A DNA stretch of 48,352 bases, taken from IMG/VR virus record IMGVR_UViG_3300034198_015419, positions 1 to 48,352 of that record. One strand, 5' to 3'. A program made the position numbers and the translations under genes. The notes under the pieces were generated by a model that searched no databases, was not told the DNA's origin, and saw only the letters and a list, made by a program, of their open reading frames with translations. The number at the start of each line of letters is the position of its first letter. Positions within the stretch are counted from its first letter, which is position 1. This stretch comes from a virus. Below are positions 1-9,692 of this stretch, piece after piece.

Positions 1-282
1 AACGTTGCAATGAGCAAGATCAGCAAAACCAATAGCAGCGAAATTACTTCTCGTCTCAAGAAGTCTATTGTTGAATACAATGGTGAAACTGATCCAGCCA
101 AGATCAAAGCTTTGGTTGACAACATGCCAAGTCGTGATAGTTTGGCTTTGCGTCAATATATTCGTGAAGTTACTCCAGATGTAGATGCCACGTTCGCATT
201 TTCTTGCAATGAATGCGGAGCCGAAGAAAGGGCAGCAGTGCCAATGACTGTCCAGTTTTTTTGGCCTGACACCGGAGTATAA
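1..282 (+). CDS. 26: gp26-like baseplate hub / tail assembly chaperone, 5' end missing
   Basis: This is the C-terminal part of a T4 gp26-type baseplate protein. The frame is open to the left window edge, so the ATG at 10 is probably internal and the true start lies outside; the family is around 200 residues. The visible 93 codons contain the typical end of the family: a helical region, then a zinc-ribbon-like segment with FSCNECGAE, followed by VPMTVQFFWP. Only one CxxC pair is visible. T4 gp26 is needed to assemble the baseplate hub around the tape measure. The next frame overlaps its last 35 nt and the tape measure gene follows, the same position as the lambda G/GT chaperones. The family call rests on remembered family patterns. 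Confidence 0.7.
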   Translation, partial: NVAMSKISKTNSSEITSRLKKSIVEYNGETDPAKIKALVDNMPSRDSLALRQYIREVTPDVDATFAFSCNECGAEERAAVPMTVQFFWPDTGV

Positions 283-487
283 GGTTTACATTCAGCAAGT
301 TATTTTTGACCTTTGCTATTATGGCAATGGTGGATTTTCCCCAACGGAGGTATACACTCTGCCAGTATACCTTCGTAACTTTTATTACAACAAATTGATA
401 GAAGCTAAACAAAAAGAGGCAGATCAAGCCAAAGAGTCTCAGTCAAAGCCTAAAAGTCCCAAAATAGATAGACCTAGTTTCAGATAG
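248..487 (+). CDS. 51: gp51-like baseplate hub assembly protein, no ATG start
   Basis: Open frame from the stop at 245-247 to TAG at 485-487. It reads FFGLTPEYKVYIQQVIFDL, then GGFSPTEVYTLPVYLRNFYY, then a charged lysine-rich tail. This resembles the short gp51-like proteins annotated next to gp26 in marine T4-like phages. There is no ATG, GTG or TTG start; the first possible codon is CTG at 248. The protein is therefore either made by frameshifting from the gp26-like gene at the T7 run, started from a rare CTG, or split by a sequencing error. Its place directly before the tape measure gene suits a tail assembly chaperone. The family name is tentative; the coding frame is well supported by conserved-looking sequence. 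Confidence 0.55.
   Translation: MSSFFGLTPEYKVYIQQVIFDLCYYGNGGFSPTEVYTLPVYLRNFYYNKLIEAKQKEADQAKESQSKPKSPKIDRPSFR
256..262 (+). promoter_or_regulatory. T7 homopolymer, candidate frameshift site between gp26-like and gp51-like frames
   Basis: Seven T residues lie where the upstream frame reads CAG TTT TTT TGG and the downstream frame reads AGT TTT TTT GGC. A +1 (or -2) slip here would join PMTVQFF of the first protein to GLTPEYKVY of the second without an intervening stop. A sequencing indel in the homopolymer is the plain alternative. Confidence 0.45.
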
Positions 488-492
488 GTAGA

Positions 493-500
493 TATTTATT
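493..500 (+). promoter_or_regulatory. TATTTATT element upstream of tape measure gene
   Basis: AT-rich octamer of the recurrent TATTTATA type, 17 nt before the ATG at 518. An AGGA at 510-513 sits closer to the start. Candidate late promoter -10 element; weaker than copies with 3-5 nt spacing. Confidence 0.3.
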
Positions 501-517
501 AGTATATTTAGGACTAT

Positions 518-3181
518 ATGGCATCGTCATACGAACGAGAATTTCAAAATTTTGAGCGAGATTTGAGGCAGATGGCACAAGAGACCAACAAAGCTCTTGA
601 TGAATTATCTAAAAAAACAAAGTCTTACGCATCGTCATGGTCTGAACTTGGCAAAAAGATTGTTTCAAGCATTGATCCAGTAGCAATTTCTCAAAAAAAT
701 ATTGCTGAATTGGAAGCCAGAATGTTGGATAAACAAAATTTGAAACTTAAGTTGACTCAGGCAATATCCTCTCTCGAACAACAAAGATATAAAATAGCCG
801 GAGATGGAGCTAGACAGACAGCTTTGGAAGCCGAGAAAAGAGCAGCTATTAGCCGAGGACTAGCGGGACTAAGTGCCGCAGAAGAGCGAGAATTGCAGAA
901 ACTACAACAAGAGTTTCTCATTCGTGAAGAAATTTTGGCGGACATCAACAGACAGCTTCCGTTGATGGAACGAGCAAGACTGAACGCAGAAAGAACGGAA
1001 AAATCTTTGAAAGGACAAATTGAATCCCAACAAAGAAATGCGGCAATTTTGGCGTTTGTAAAAGATACATTCAGTCAGATTTATCAGATGGCAAGTGATT
1101 ATGATAAATTTTTGAGTGATCAAGCAAAAACTTTGGGTCTAAGCAAAGACACAATTGACGCTCAATACAGATCTGTTCAAAAAATAACCAAAGAGCTAAA
1201 TGCTAATTTGGCATCCAATCGTCAAATTGTTGAGGCACAAACCAAGCTGGTTCAAAGCTATGCAATTACTGGCAAGGCTGCTGAAGCAGTAGCGCAAAGC
1301 ATTGCACAGACCGCCAAGTCAACTGGTTTGACTGTGGATGAAGCATCTAAGCTGCAAGAAACACTTGCTGAAATTGGTGGCACATCATTGCAAGCACAAA
1401 ACAACATGGCAGGTTTTGCTATTCAAGTTGCCAAGGCTTACGGTGTTCCGCTGAACGTGTTGTTGAAAGATGTATTGAATAGTAGTACATCAGTAAGATT
1501 GATTTTCAAGGGCAATACAGAAGAGTTGATCAAACAAGCTGCTGAAGCAAGAAAATTGGGAACCAGTTTGGATGCTGCCGCAAAGAGCGCAGAAGTATTG
1601 CTCAATTTTGAAAGTTCGATTGGTGCTGAACTCAAAGCCAGTGCGTTGTTGGGTCAAGGATTAAACTTCAATGAGTCACGCAGACTTGCGTTTGCTGGCG
1701 ATTTGATTGGTGCAGAAAAAGCGTTGCAACGTGAACTTGAAAAGGTTGGCGATCTTGATAAGTTGAACTACAACCAACGCAAAGCACTTGCTGAAGCAAC
1801 TGGTAAAGATTTTGCAGAACTACAAAAGATTCAGACGCAAAAGAAAAATCAATTGGAGATTGAAAAGAGATTCCCAGAAGAAGCTGCTAAGTTGCGAAAA
1901 TTGCAAGAAGATCTAAACACTTTGCAAAAGAAAGGCAAACAAGATCGTGATGCTGAATACAAGAAAATGTTGGAGCAACAAATGGTTGAAGCTGAAAGTG
2001 CTTTGTTGAATCAACAAAAAGCTGCTGCAATGGATCGTATTGGTCAAGTTCTAAAACCAATTTATGAGTTTGTAAATAGAATTCAAGCTGCATTTTATGG
2101 GTGGGTATCTGGATTACATGAAGGTTGGATTTGGGCTGGTCTTATTTTAACCACAATTACTGGACTTGTTGTTGCAGTGGGAACATTGGTGGGTAGTTTT
2201 AACTTGTTGAGCACATTTGCTGGAAAAGCCGCAGCTTCTTTGGGAAGAGGTATTGGTAGTGGATTGATTGGAATTTCTAGAGGCGTGACTGCACTCGGAA
2301 CCGCTCTTCAAACATTTCCAGTTGGAAAACTTGCTGGTATAGCAGCATCAATTGCTATAGCATCTTTGGCAGCTATTGGATTTGCAAAAGCATTTCAAAT
2401 GATGCGAGAAGTAACTGTTGGTGATGTTGCATTGCTTGTTGGTTCGTTGATAGTTTTGGGTGCTGGATTGGCATTTGTAGGAACACTACTAACTGGTCCA
2501 CAAATTCTTGGTGTACTTGCATTTGCAGCAGCACTTGCAGTGATGGGTGTGGCAGCGATGGAAGTTGGATTTGCATTCAAAATGGCTGCTCCAGCAATTG
2601 AATCAATAGGCAAAACAATCAGCACATTGGCAACTGTGGTTGGTGGTGTTATCATCAAAGCATTTGATACAATGCTTGGAATTTTCACCGCACTACCAGA
2701 AGTAATGATGAGTGTAGCTGTTGGATTGTCACAAATTGCCAATATTGGATTTTTCAAATTATCTGCGGCAGCAGCGGGTGTAGCAGCAGTATCAGCAGCT
2801 ATTTTTGATCTTGGTAAAACACTAAATGTGTTTCCTACTTCACAATTGACCAGCATTACTGCTCAAATTGACATGTTGAGCGACTCTGCTCAAGGTTTGC
2901 AAGTTGCCGTCGATTCACTCAAAGAATTGTCGAGTGTCAAACTACCAAAACTTGAATTTGGTGGATTGGCAACATTGGGTATATTAAATGCCACTGCCAA
3001 GAAAGAGCAAACTGATGAAGTCAAGGCTGGTATGCAAGTTTTGGCCGATAAGTTTGACGCTTTGATTGGCATGATGGCAAATGGTGGTATTGCAGTTAAC
3101 TTGGACGGAACCCGAGTTAATCATGCTTTGGATACGGCAAAAAGTCGTCGTGGTTCATATGGTCAAGCAACAATCGCATAA
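518..3181 (+). CDS. Tail tape measure protein
   Basis: An 887-residue protein with tape measure architecture. The N-terminal half is a long, charged, glutamine- and lysine-rich helical region (about residues 1-510) that should form coiled coils. The middle (about 535-740) has several hydrophobic, alanine/glycine-rich stretches that look membrane-spanning, as in proteins that line the tail tube and help DNA cross the inner membrane. The C-terminus is short and polar. In known phages each residue corresponds to about 0.15 nm of tail, which would predict a tube near 130 nm, longer than that of T4. It follows the gp26/gp51-like pair and precedes baseplate genes, the standard place. The start has AGGA at 510-513. 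Sequence similarity to T4 gp29 is not evident by eye; the call rests on architecture and context. Confidence 0.8.
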   Translation: MASSYEREFQNFERDLRQMAQETNKALDELSKKTKSYASSWSELGKKIVSSIDPVAISQKNIAELEARMLDKQNLKLKLTQAISSLEQQRYKIAGDGARQTALEAEKRAAISRGLAGLSAAEERELQKLQQEFLIREEILADINRQLPLMERARLNAERTEKSLKGQIESQQRNAAILAFVKDTFSQIYQMASDYDKFLSDQAKTLGLSKDTIDAQYRSVQKITKELNANLASNRQIVEAQTKLVQSYAITGKAAEAVAQSIAQTAKSTGLTVDEASKLQETLAEIGGTSLQAQNNMAGFAIQVAKAYGVPLNVLLKDVLNSSTSVRLIFKGNTEELIKQAAEARKLGTSLDAAAKSAEVLLNFESSIGAELKASALLGQGLNFNESRRLAFAGDLIGAEKALQRELEKVGDLDKLNYNQRKALAEATGKDFAELQKIQTQKKNQLEIEKRFPEEAAKLRKLQEDLNTLQKKGKQDRDAEYKKMLEQQMVEAESALLNQQKAAAMDRIGQVLKPIYEFVNRIQAAFYGWVSGLHEGWIWAGLILTTITGLVVAVGTLVGSFNLLSTFAGKAAASLGRGIGSGLIGISRGVTALGTALQTFPVGKLAGIAASIAIASLAAIGFAKAFQMMREVTVGDVALLVGSLIVLGAGLAFVGTLLTGPQILGVLAFAAALAVMGVAAMEVGFAFKMAAPAIESIGKTISTLATVVGGVIIKAFDTMLGIFTALPEVMMSVAVGLSQIANIGFFKLSAAAAGVAAVSAAIFDLGKTLNVFPTSQLTSITAQIDMLSDSAQGLQVAVDSLKELSSVKLPKLEFGGLATLGILNATAKKEQTDEVKAGMQVLADKFDALIGMMANGGIAVNLDGTRVNHALDTAKSRRGSYGQATIA

Positions 3182-3187
3182 TAACAC

Positions 3188-3195
3188 TATTTATA
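3188..3195 (+). promoter_or_regulatory. CTATTTATA element 4 nt before ATG
   Basis: TATTTATA preceded by C, ending 4 nt before the ATG at 3200. No Shine-Dalgarno sequence is present in this 18-nt gap. Likely phage late promoter -10 element; if so, transcription would begin at about the start codon. Confidence 0.45.
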
Positions 3196-3199
3196 TACA

Positions 3200-5770
3200 A
3201 TGGCAAATAGCAATACATTTGTTGAAGGCTTTAATAGCGGTGGTGATCAAGTAACTACACTGTCTCAAGTTCAAGGGGCGGGGTTGGCGATTCCGTCTGC
3301 AAATTTTATCAATATTCGTGCTCCTGGCAAGATAGAAGCATTGTTTTCCAACAATGGCAATGCGGAAAAGCTGTATAGTGTCAACAAACCACAAGATGTT
3401 GGTCTTGCTGATGCGTTGAAAAACAGATACGACTATAAGAACCCAAATCAAGGTCAACGTAGCAGAACAACAAGTATGGTGGGTCTTGCAGCACAAGACG
3501 CCAACTTGGTAAGAAAATTTCTTGGTTCAAACAAAGGATTCAGATTCATTGGCAAGCAATTGATATTGCAAGGATACCAAGCTTTTGATGAAACCAAGGT
3601 ATACAATCCAGCTTCGCCACTGATTGCTGCAATCAAACCAGCATCTTTTGGTTTGCTTGATCGCCCAACCCGTCATTTAGACACCAGCAACATCGTGGGC
3701 GGTCTAGTCAACGGATTGGGTCTAGGAAGCGTTGTATCCGGTGTAGGAGCGTTGCTAGGAGGCTCTCCTCCATCTCCACCCCCACCACGTTCTTCGGTGG
3801 CAAGCACAGCCAGCCGTCCAGACGGATTTTTGGGTATCACAACAAGCACATTTAGCAGCTTGATTGGTGGTGGCGATAGATCCGATCAAGTAGTAACTTC
3901 TATTGCTAGAAATGATATCAAAGACTTGTTGCGTGGTAATACTGCCACAACAGCATACAATGCACCACGCTATAATCGTTGGTTGAGCAGTTCGTCAAGC
4001 AAAGGATTTTTCAGCAATCTACTTACCGCAGCAGGCAAGTTTATTCAAAACAACACCTTGGTTGGCGGTATTTTACCACCAAAACAACCATGGGCAGCAA
4101 ACTATCGTGCTGATGAAAAAACCTACGACTTGATGTTGAATGCTGGCAAATTGTTTGCACCATCGTCAACTGGTATTGGCGGCGGCGGCATTTTGAGTGG
4201 TTTGTTGAATTCAATTGGTTTTGGACGCAAAGCAGATTATTCACAAGCAGTACAACAACGTTTTTATCGCAAGAGTGACAACGCACCTAATCCAACTCGT
4301 TTGGTCATAATACGAAATGGATATAGAGGCTATACAAAGTCTGTAATAACATCTGTTACCACTGAAGTTGGATCTTATGATGGTTCGGCTCCATTCATGC
4401 CATCAAAGATTGTACCGGAGAAAATCAAGAACTACATCAACGACAACAGTTTGCAATATGGTGGTACAATTGCCGCTGGAGTTGTGGCAGAACGTAGTGA
4501 TCAATTGCTCAACTATAAAACGTTGATTGATGATGACGCTAAAAACTTTGAAGACCAATTTTCAAATCCAGAAGCTCAAAGAGTAAAAAACATTGTATCG
4601 GACCTTAACAAAGCTCTAAAAAACATTACTGGAGACAACAATGCAAAGTATTCGTTGGGAGCAGATGCTACCAGCAATATGTATCCGTTGCAATTTGCCA
4701 AGTTCAATACAGACAAAATTGGTCTGGGTCAAATTGTTGAAATCAATCCTCAACAAAAGAACCAACCTACCGACAAAACTTATCAAGGTCGTTGGAGAAA
4801 AGATCAAGAAAACAAAAAGCGAGTTCCTACACGTCTGGGAACATCTGTTAATGATCGTTTCATTCGCCCAACCAACAACGTAGATTTTGTTAACTCGTTG
4901 GAGGTGATGAATCCAGCGGTGTTTGAAACTGCATATAGCTTGACTGATACACATGGTGTTTATGGACCAGATATCATCAAGTTTTATTTCTATGATATCA
5001 TCAACAAAAAGTATATTCCATTCAATGCCACAGTAAAAAGCTTGACCGACAACAATCAAGCTCAATGGGAACCTGTTGAATATTTGGGTCGTCCAGACAA
5101 ACTATACTACTACAAAGGATTTACCCGCAGTGTGAGTTTCAACTTTAGTGTTGTGGCACACAGCATTAAAGAGCTTATGCCAATGTGGCAACGCATCAAC
5201 TATTTGGTTGGATTGACTCGCCCAGCAAATTACACTTTGCAACAATATGGTGGATTTATGGTAAGTCCAATGGTTCAATTGACTCTTGGCGACTTTTACA
5301 AGAATCACAATGTAGTTATCAATAGTTGCAACGTCACTGTGCCAGAAGATGCAAGTTGGGAAACAATTCCAGAAGACGCAAAAGAAGCGTGGTATTTTGG
5401 TCCAAATGGCGCAATCAACTGGAGCAACGATGGTACTCAACTTGGAAGTGGCATTGACAATGGTCGTGGCAATTCACAAGGTCGAGTAGCACAATTTCCA
5501 AGAGTTGCAGAAATTCAGATTGAAATGAATGTTCTTGAAAAAGATCGTCCAAAGACTGGTCGTGCAATTTGGGGAGATGCTCCAGTATTACGTGCATCAA
5601 CTGCAACCATTAAGGAACTACCAACAATAAATGGTGTACCAATAACACAGTTTGGTGCAATAGATGTAGAATACACCAGCAAAGTACAAGATGATGTATC
5701 AATGAATGATTTCTCAACCAATATCAGATATGACAATGATGCGGTTGGTGTCAAAGTAAAAACTCAATAA
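3200..5770 (+). CDS. Large baseplate / tail tube-associated structural protein
   Basis: An 856-residue structural protein with no catalytic motif seen. The N-terminal third includes FRFIGKQLILQGYQAF and a glycine-rich stretch, followed by a proline run (SPPSPPPPRSS, about residues 190-200) that probably links domains. The C-terminal third contains YYYKGFTRSVSFNFSVVAHS and PMWQRINYLVGLTRP, a pattern of baseplate proteins that bind the end of the tail tube in large myoviruses. It lies between the tape measure gene and a gp53/LysM-like gene, so it probably does the work of the T4 tube-cap proteins gp48/gp54. I cannot assign it to one of them. The gene is preceded by CTATTTATA. Confidence 0.6.
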   Translation: MANSNTFVEGFNSGGDQVTTLSQVQGAGLAIPSANFINIRAPGKIEALFSNNGNAEKLYSVNKPQDVGLADALKNRYDYKNPNQGQRSRTTSMVGLAAQDANLVRKFLGSNKGFRFIGKQLILQGYQAFDETKVYNPASPLIAAIKPASFGLLDRPTRHLDTSNIVGGLVNGLGLGSVVSGVGALLGGSPPSPPPPRSSVASTASRPDGFLGITTSTFSSLIGGGDRSDQVVTSIARNDIKDLLRGNTATTAYNAPRYNRWLSSSSSKGFFSNLLTAAGKFIQNNTLVGGILPPKQPWAANYRADEKTYDLMLNAGKLFAPSSTGIGGGGILSGLLNSIGFGRKADYSQAVQQRFYRKSDNAPNPTRLVIIRNGYRGYTKSVITSVTTEVGSYDGSAPFMPSKIVPEKIKNYINDNSLQYGGTIAAGVVAERSDQLLNYKTLIDDDAKNFEDQFSNPEAQRVKNIVSDLNKALKNITGDNNAKYSLGADATSNMYPLQFAKFNTDKIGLGQIVEINPQQKNQPTDKTYQGRWRKDQENKKRVPTRLGTSVNDRFIRPTNNVDFVNSLEVMNPAVFETAYSLTDTHGVYGPDIIKFYFYDIINKKYIPFNATVKSLTDNNQAQWEPVEYLGRPDKLYYYKGFTRSVSFNFSVVAHSIKELMPMWQRINYLVGLTRPANYTLQQYGGFMVSPMVQLTLGDFYKNHNVVINSCNVTVPEDASWETIPEDAKEAWYFGPNGAINWSNDGTQLGSGIDNGRGNSQGRVAQFPRVAEIQIEMNVLEKDRPKTGRAIWGDAPVLRASTATIKELPTINGVPITQFGAIDVEYTSKVQDDVSMNDFSTNIRYDNDAVGVKVKTQ

Positions 5771-5772
5771 TT

Positions 5773-6066
5773 ATGAGATACCAGTTTACTCCAATTGAAA
5801 AGCGTTATGATGGACAAAATGTTTATAGAACAACATATTATCCAAACATTCCAACTGATCCATCTGACATTTATATTATCGCCAGCGAGCAAGATTATCT
5901 TGACAGTTTGGCAAAAAAATATTATGGTGACGAAGCATATTGGTGGATTATTGCCAATGCAAATGATTTTGGTAATGGTAAGCTTTCAATTCCAGTTGGA
6001 AAGCAAGTTCGTATTCCTGGAAACGTTCCATTGATCATGGAAAATCTAAAGCGAGTAAACGGATAA
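5773..6066 (+). CDS. 53: LysM-like baseplate wedge protein (gp53-like)
   Basis: A 97-residue protein centred on YYGDEAYWWIIANAN, followed by a short turn and PVGKQVRIP. This is the LysM-like fold used by T4 gp53 and related small baseplate proteins, which clamp the wedges around the tube. It is much shorter than T4 gp53 (about 196 residues) and is essentially the LysM-like domain alone. It starts 2 nt after the stop of the preceding gene and lies 15 nt before the next, within the tail operon. Catalytic cell-wall activity is not expected; in baseplates this fold is structural. Confidence 0.72.
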   Translation: MRYQFTPIEKRYDGQNVYRTTYYPNIPTDPSDIYIIASEQDYLDSLAKKYYGDEAYWWIIANANDFGNGKLSIPVGKQVRIPGNVPLIMENLKRVNG

Positions 6067-6081
6067 TAAACACTGGGTTAT

Positions 6082-9000
6082 ATGGCTATTAACTTAAACA
6101 AACCACCTGAACCACAAAAAGTGCCAGCTTGGGCATATCAAAACTTGTCGCAAAACAATGTTGTTGAAGAAGTGCGCTGGTGGGAGGCACAAAATATTCC
6201 TTGGCAGATTGTTGAAGAATTGCGCCGTCGCAGCAACACTGTAAATATTGGTCAAAACGGATCAAATGATGTTGTAATTGATTTCAAAAAACAACAACCA
6301 CAGTATCGTGGGCCAATGACTCCATGGGTACGAGCATTTTCAAATGGCACTGGTCGTGTAGCAAATAACACAGTTCCAACCAGTAAATATTTGATGAAGA
6401 ACAAGCAATTCCCAGAGTACAAAGGGTTTTTGCTGCAAGGTGGTGAAGGATTCAACAACGCATATGGATTCTCTCAAAAAAATGGTGTGTTGCAACAAGA
6501 CATAGCAATTCTTGGATATCAATCAAATGGAGATCCTCACTATATTGATCCAGCTTTTCGTAGTCAGTTTAATTACAATGTTAATACAAGCTGCCCAATG
6601 GGCATGAAGTTTCCACAGAATGCTATAGTTCCATCTGTTTTGCCACCTCCAGGCATTGTATCGGTCAGCATCAAGACCAACAAAGACATGATGGCAAACG
6701 CCACTATTCAGTGGAAATGTTACAGTCTTGCTCAATTGGAGTATATGGCTCCATTTTGGCTAACACCAAAGATCAATGTGTTTTTGGAATTTGGTTGGAA
6801 TCTGTATGATATTGATTCGTTGCTTGAATTGGATAATGAACAACAATGTTACTTGATGATTCGGTCTCCACAACTTGCTTTGGAACGCTATTACAAGAGT
6901 CTGGGCAACTATGGTTTGATAACGGGTATTGTCAACAAATACAACTTCAATACTGATGATGGGTTTGTTTACACTTGCAACACTGAGATTATTTCTCGAC
7001 AAGCAATGTATGCGGGATACCGAGCAGACAATCCCACAACAAAAAATGATGGTACAACCACTGACGAATTTTCCACTCTCAAAGACTTTTTCTCAAACTA
7101 TCTACAGTTTGCAAAGGAAATTTTGATCACTGATGGAGCGGATGGTAACTACATCAATTACATTCAGAACAATGCAGAAGCGTTGGCAAAGATCATCAAT
7201 GACAAAAAATCTGCTGACGAAAAGAAGTCTCAAGCACAAGCCACTGTTGCTGCTAAAGTCACGCCAGGTGCTAAAGGTACGCAAAACACAAGTGTGTTTT
7301 ACGGAGGCAAAAAAGAAAACCGTATCTTTATGGGTAGATACCAACAAGTGTATGGTTTTGCAAAGTTGCCAACCAAAGAAACAACAAGCTATGCTCCAGC
7401 ACCAGTAGCATCTGGTATGTACAATCCGACGTACACACCTCCGTTGTCAAAAACATCAACTGTGGATGCAATTCCATATGACAGCATAAAAGTGGGTGGA
7501 AAAGAATATAGTGTAATTTCGTATGCCGATAAAGATATTGATTTTGACTACAACGAATCTGGTAATGACGAAGTATGGTTTCAGTTAGACTTTGTATTTG
7601 AAATAATCAATTTGTTTTGTGCAAATCCAAATTCAAAAAACAACTATATCGACATCTCGGATATTATCATCAGTGCGCATCCAAATTTGATTTCGTGTGA
7701 TAAAAACGTGTTGATTCCAAATGCAAGAGCACCAAAAATCAACAAAGGAACAAAACCACCAAGAGGGTATTTGGAACAATCTGAGACTCAGAACAGCAAT
7801 GATTTTTACACAGACTCAAATTTTTATTGGGAAAAATTAGACAGTCAAATTACCACTGGTCTTGCCGCAGAAAAGAAGCAAGCACAAGCCATGCAGAATT
7901 CTCCAGAGTGTAAACCAGAACCACTGCAAAATGTGGACTCTGTATGGAAAGCCGCAAAAAAAGCAAGAGACACATTCAAAACCTCTGGAGCATATCGTGA
8001 CAACTTGGACGCAATAATCAACTGGATATATTATCACAAGTCTAGTGATCCAGCAAATCTGGTTCCAGCAGCATTTCCATTTTATCTTACAGATCCAACC
8101 AAAAAAGTAAAAATTGGCAAACGTGAATATGAACCTGGATTTAATGGATATCTGAAACATCTTTACATCAGCAAGTCCAAGCTTATTGAAATTGGCAAAG
8201 ACACTGAGTTGAAGACTCTTGAACAGATAGTAAACAAGATACTAAATACTGTAAATGATGCGGTAGACAATTTCTGGAATCTTGAAGTTGTCAACAATCC
8301 ATTGGGTGGTTTGGCTATCATTGACAAAAACTTATCGATGCCAAAGAAGAACAAGATTTATGCATTTACGATTGGATCTACATCAAATGTAATCAAAAAA
8401 ATCAACTTTGATGTTACTTTGACCAACGAACAAACCAATCAAGTTTTGTATGGTAGTGGTCAAAATGCAGTGAATGTTGCTGATCAAATTCAAAAGGCAG
8501 CAAACGACACAACCAAACCATATAGTGATCGAATTGCAAAAATTACGCAGATCAAAACTGGCTTGCCTGCATTGGTATTTGCAGATCGTTTTGAAAAGTT
8601 TGAATTGCAACGTCAGTGTGATGAAATTGCGGATAAGTTGAACAAGAACGAAAAGGATAATCCATATCCTCCGCTCCAACACCCCGCTCCAGGTGCTCCA
8701 CACGGTCCATTAAAAGACAAGCATATTGATATTCGTAAACTACAAACTCAAGGAAAACAAGACAAAGATGTTTTGGTTATGCGAGTTCGTATGTTGGACA
8801 AGAGTGCAAACGAGGATGCGTATGGTCCAGTTGAAGAAGTTTCGGCAAATGTAGTAACACAAGCTGCGTCTGGATTGTTAACAACTGCTCTGAATAATAG
8901 CGCAATTGCAGCAGCATTTGGTTATAAACCAGAAGAAGCTGTATACACTCCAACTAAAACCACAACGGCAAAGTTTGACTGGGTGTATTTGAATCTACCA

Positions 9001-9300
9001 CCAACACTCAGAGGTAAATTGCGAGAGATGTTGGATGACGGCGACACATACAATAATACTGCAAGATACGCTGGTCCAGCCGATAACTTTACAATCAGTT
9101 TGACGTTTGATGGTATTATGGGATTCAGAATGTTCCAACACTTTGCCATCAAGAATCTACCAAAGCCATACGTACCAGGCAACGTGATATTTATGGTAAC
9201 TGAAGTGGAACATCAACTCAATGCTGGTAAATGGGAAACTGTGGTCACAGCAATGTTGCGTTGTGCTCCAGATCAAGACTACGAATTTATTGATGTATGA
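6082..9300 (+). CDS. Very large baseplate structural protein
   Basis: A 1072-residue protein. An N-terminal region (1-70) precedes GPMTPWVRAFSNGTG, an opening seen in baseplate proteins of large myoviruses. The following domain contains LPPPGIVSVSIKTNKD and a QLEYMAPFWLTP...NVFLEFGWNLY block typical of the same proteins. The middle (about 380-460) is charged and repetitive in alanine, lysine and glutamine, probably a linker. The C-terminal domain ends in GNVIFMVTEVEHQLNAGKWETVV, which resembles the end of tail hub/wedge proteins. No lysozyme motif was found. Its last 4 nt overlap the next start. A wedge or hub role is inferred from context. Confidence 0.6.
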   Translation: MAINLNKPPEPQKVPAWAYQNLSQNNVVEEVRWWEAQNIPWQIVEELRRRSNTVNIGQNGSNDVVIDFKKQQPQYRGPMTPWVRAFSNGTGRVANNTVPTSKYLMKNKQFPEYKGFLLQGGEGFNNAYGFSQKNGVLQQDIAILGYQSNGDPHYIDPAFRSQFNYNVNTSCPMGMKFPQNAIVPSVLPPPGIVSVSIKTNKDMMANATIQWKCYSLAQLEYMAPFWLTPKINVFLEFGWNLYDIDSLLELDNEQQCYLMIRSPQLALERYYKSLGNYGLITGIVNKYNFNTDDGFVYTCNTEIISRQAMYAGYRADNPTTKNDGTTTDEFSTLKDFFSNYLQFAKEILITDGADGNYINYIQNNAEALAKIINDKKSADEKKSQAQATVAAKVTPGAKGTQNTSVFYGGKKENRIFMGRYQQVYGFAKLPTKETTSYAPAPVASGMYNPTYTPPLSKTSTVDAIPYDSIKVGGKEYSVISYADKDIDFDYNESGNDEVWFQLDFVFEIINLFCANPNSKNNYIDISDIIISAHPNLISCDKNVLIPNARAPKINKGTKPPRGYLEQSETQNSNDFYTDSNFYWEKLDSQITTGLAAEKKQAQAMQNSPECKPEPLQNVDSVWKAAKKARDTFKTSGAYRDNLDAIINWIYYHKSSDPANLVPAAFPFYLTDPTKKVKIGKREYEPGFNGYLKHLYISKSKLIEIGKDTELKTLEQIVNKILNTVNDAVDNFWNLEVVNNPLGGLAIIDKNLSMPKKNKIYAFTIGSTSNVIKKINFDVTLTNEQTNQVLYGSGQNAVNVADQIQKAANDTTKPYSDRIAKITQIKTGLPALVFADRFEKFELQRQCDEIADKLNKNEKDNPYPPLQHPAPGAPHGPLKDKHIDIRKLQTQGKQDKDVLVMRVRMLDKSANEDAYGPVEEVSANVVTQAASGLLTTALNNSAIAAAFGYKPEEAVYTPTKTTTAKFDWVYLNLPPTLRGKLREMLDDGDTYNNTARYAGPADNFTISLTFDGIMGFRMFQHFAIKNLPKPYVPGNVIFMVTEVEHQLNAGKWETVVTAMLRCAPDQDYEFIDV

Positions 9301-9692
9301 TCTACGACACCCCAATCAATGTCAAAAACAAACTAGGTTTGGATAATTTCAATGTATTTTATCCAACCACGTATATGCCAGCACCTACCAAAGCTGATTA
9401 CAACTATGGGTTTTTGACTCGCTATTTTATTGGCAAACGAAATCAAAATAGCATCATAGAGACCAACGCCCGTGATTACAAAATGACAGATGGTTCGTTT
9501 TTTATCAAAGCTCAATGTGACTGGCAACTCACTGGTCCAAAAAATAACATATACACTGGAACGATGTTGCAAACATCTGGAGTTGAAGAATACAACAGAA
9601 TTCAAGTCAATGAATTGAGAATGAAATTGCCTGGTATTGAAAACATACTCACCAACCATCTGCAATTTTGGGCGGGACAATCGTCAGCTTGA
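9297..9692 (+). CDS. Small putative baseplate protein
   Basis: A 131-residue protein whose ATG overlaps the preceding stop (ATGA), so the two are probably translationally coupled. The sequence is rich in asparagine and tyrosine, has no signal peptide and no membrane segment, and shows no motif I recognise. Being the last gene of the tail block, it is most likely a minor structural component. The promoter of the next gene overlaps its stop codon. Confidence 0.5.
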   Translation: MIYDTPINVKNKLGLDNFNVFYPTTYMPAPTKADYNYGFLTRYFIGKRNQNSIIETNARDYKMTDGSFFIKAQCDWQLTGPKNNIYTGTMLQTSGVEEYNRIQVNELRMKLPGIENILTNHLQFWAGQSSA

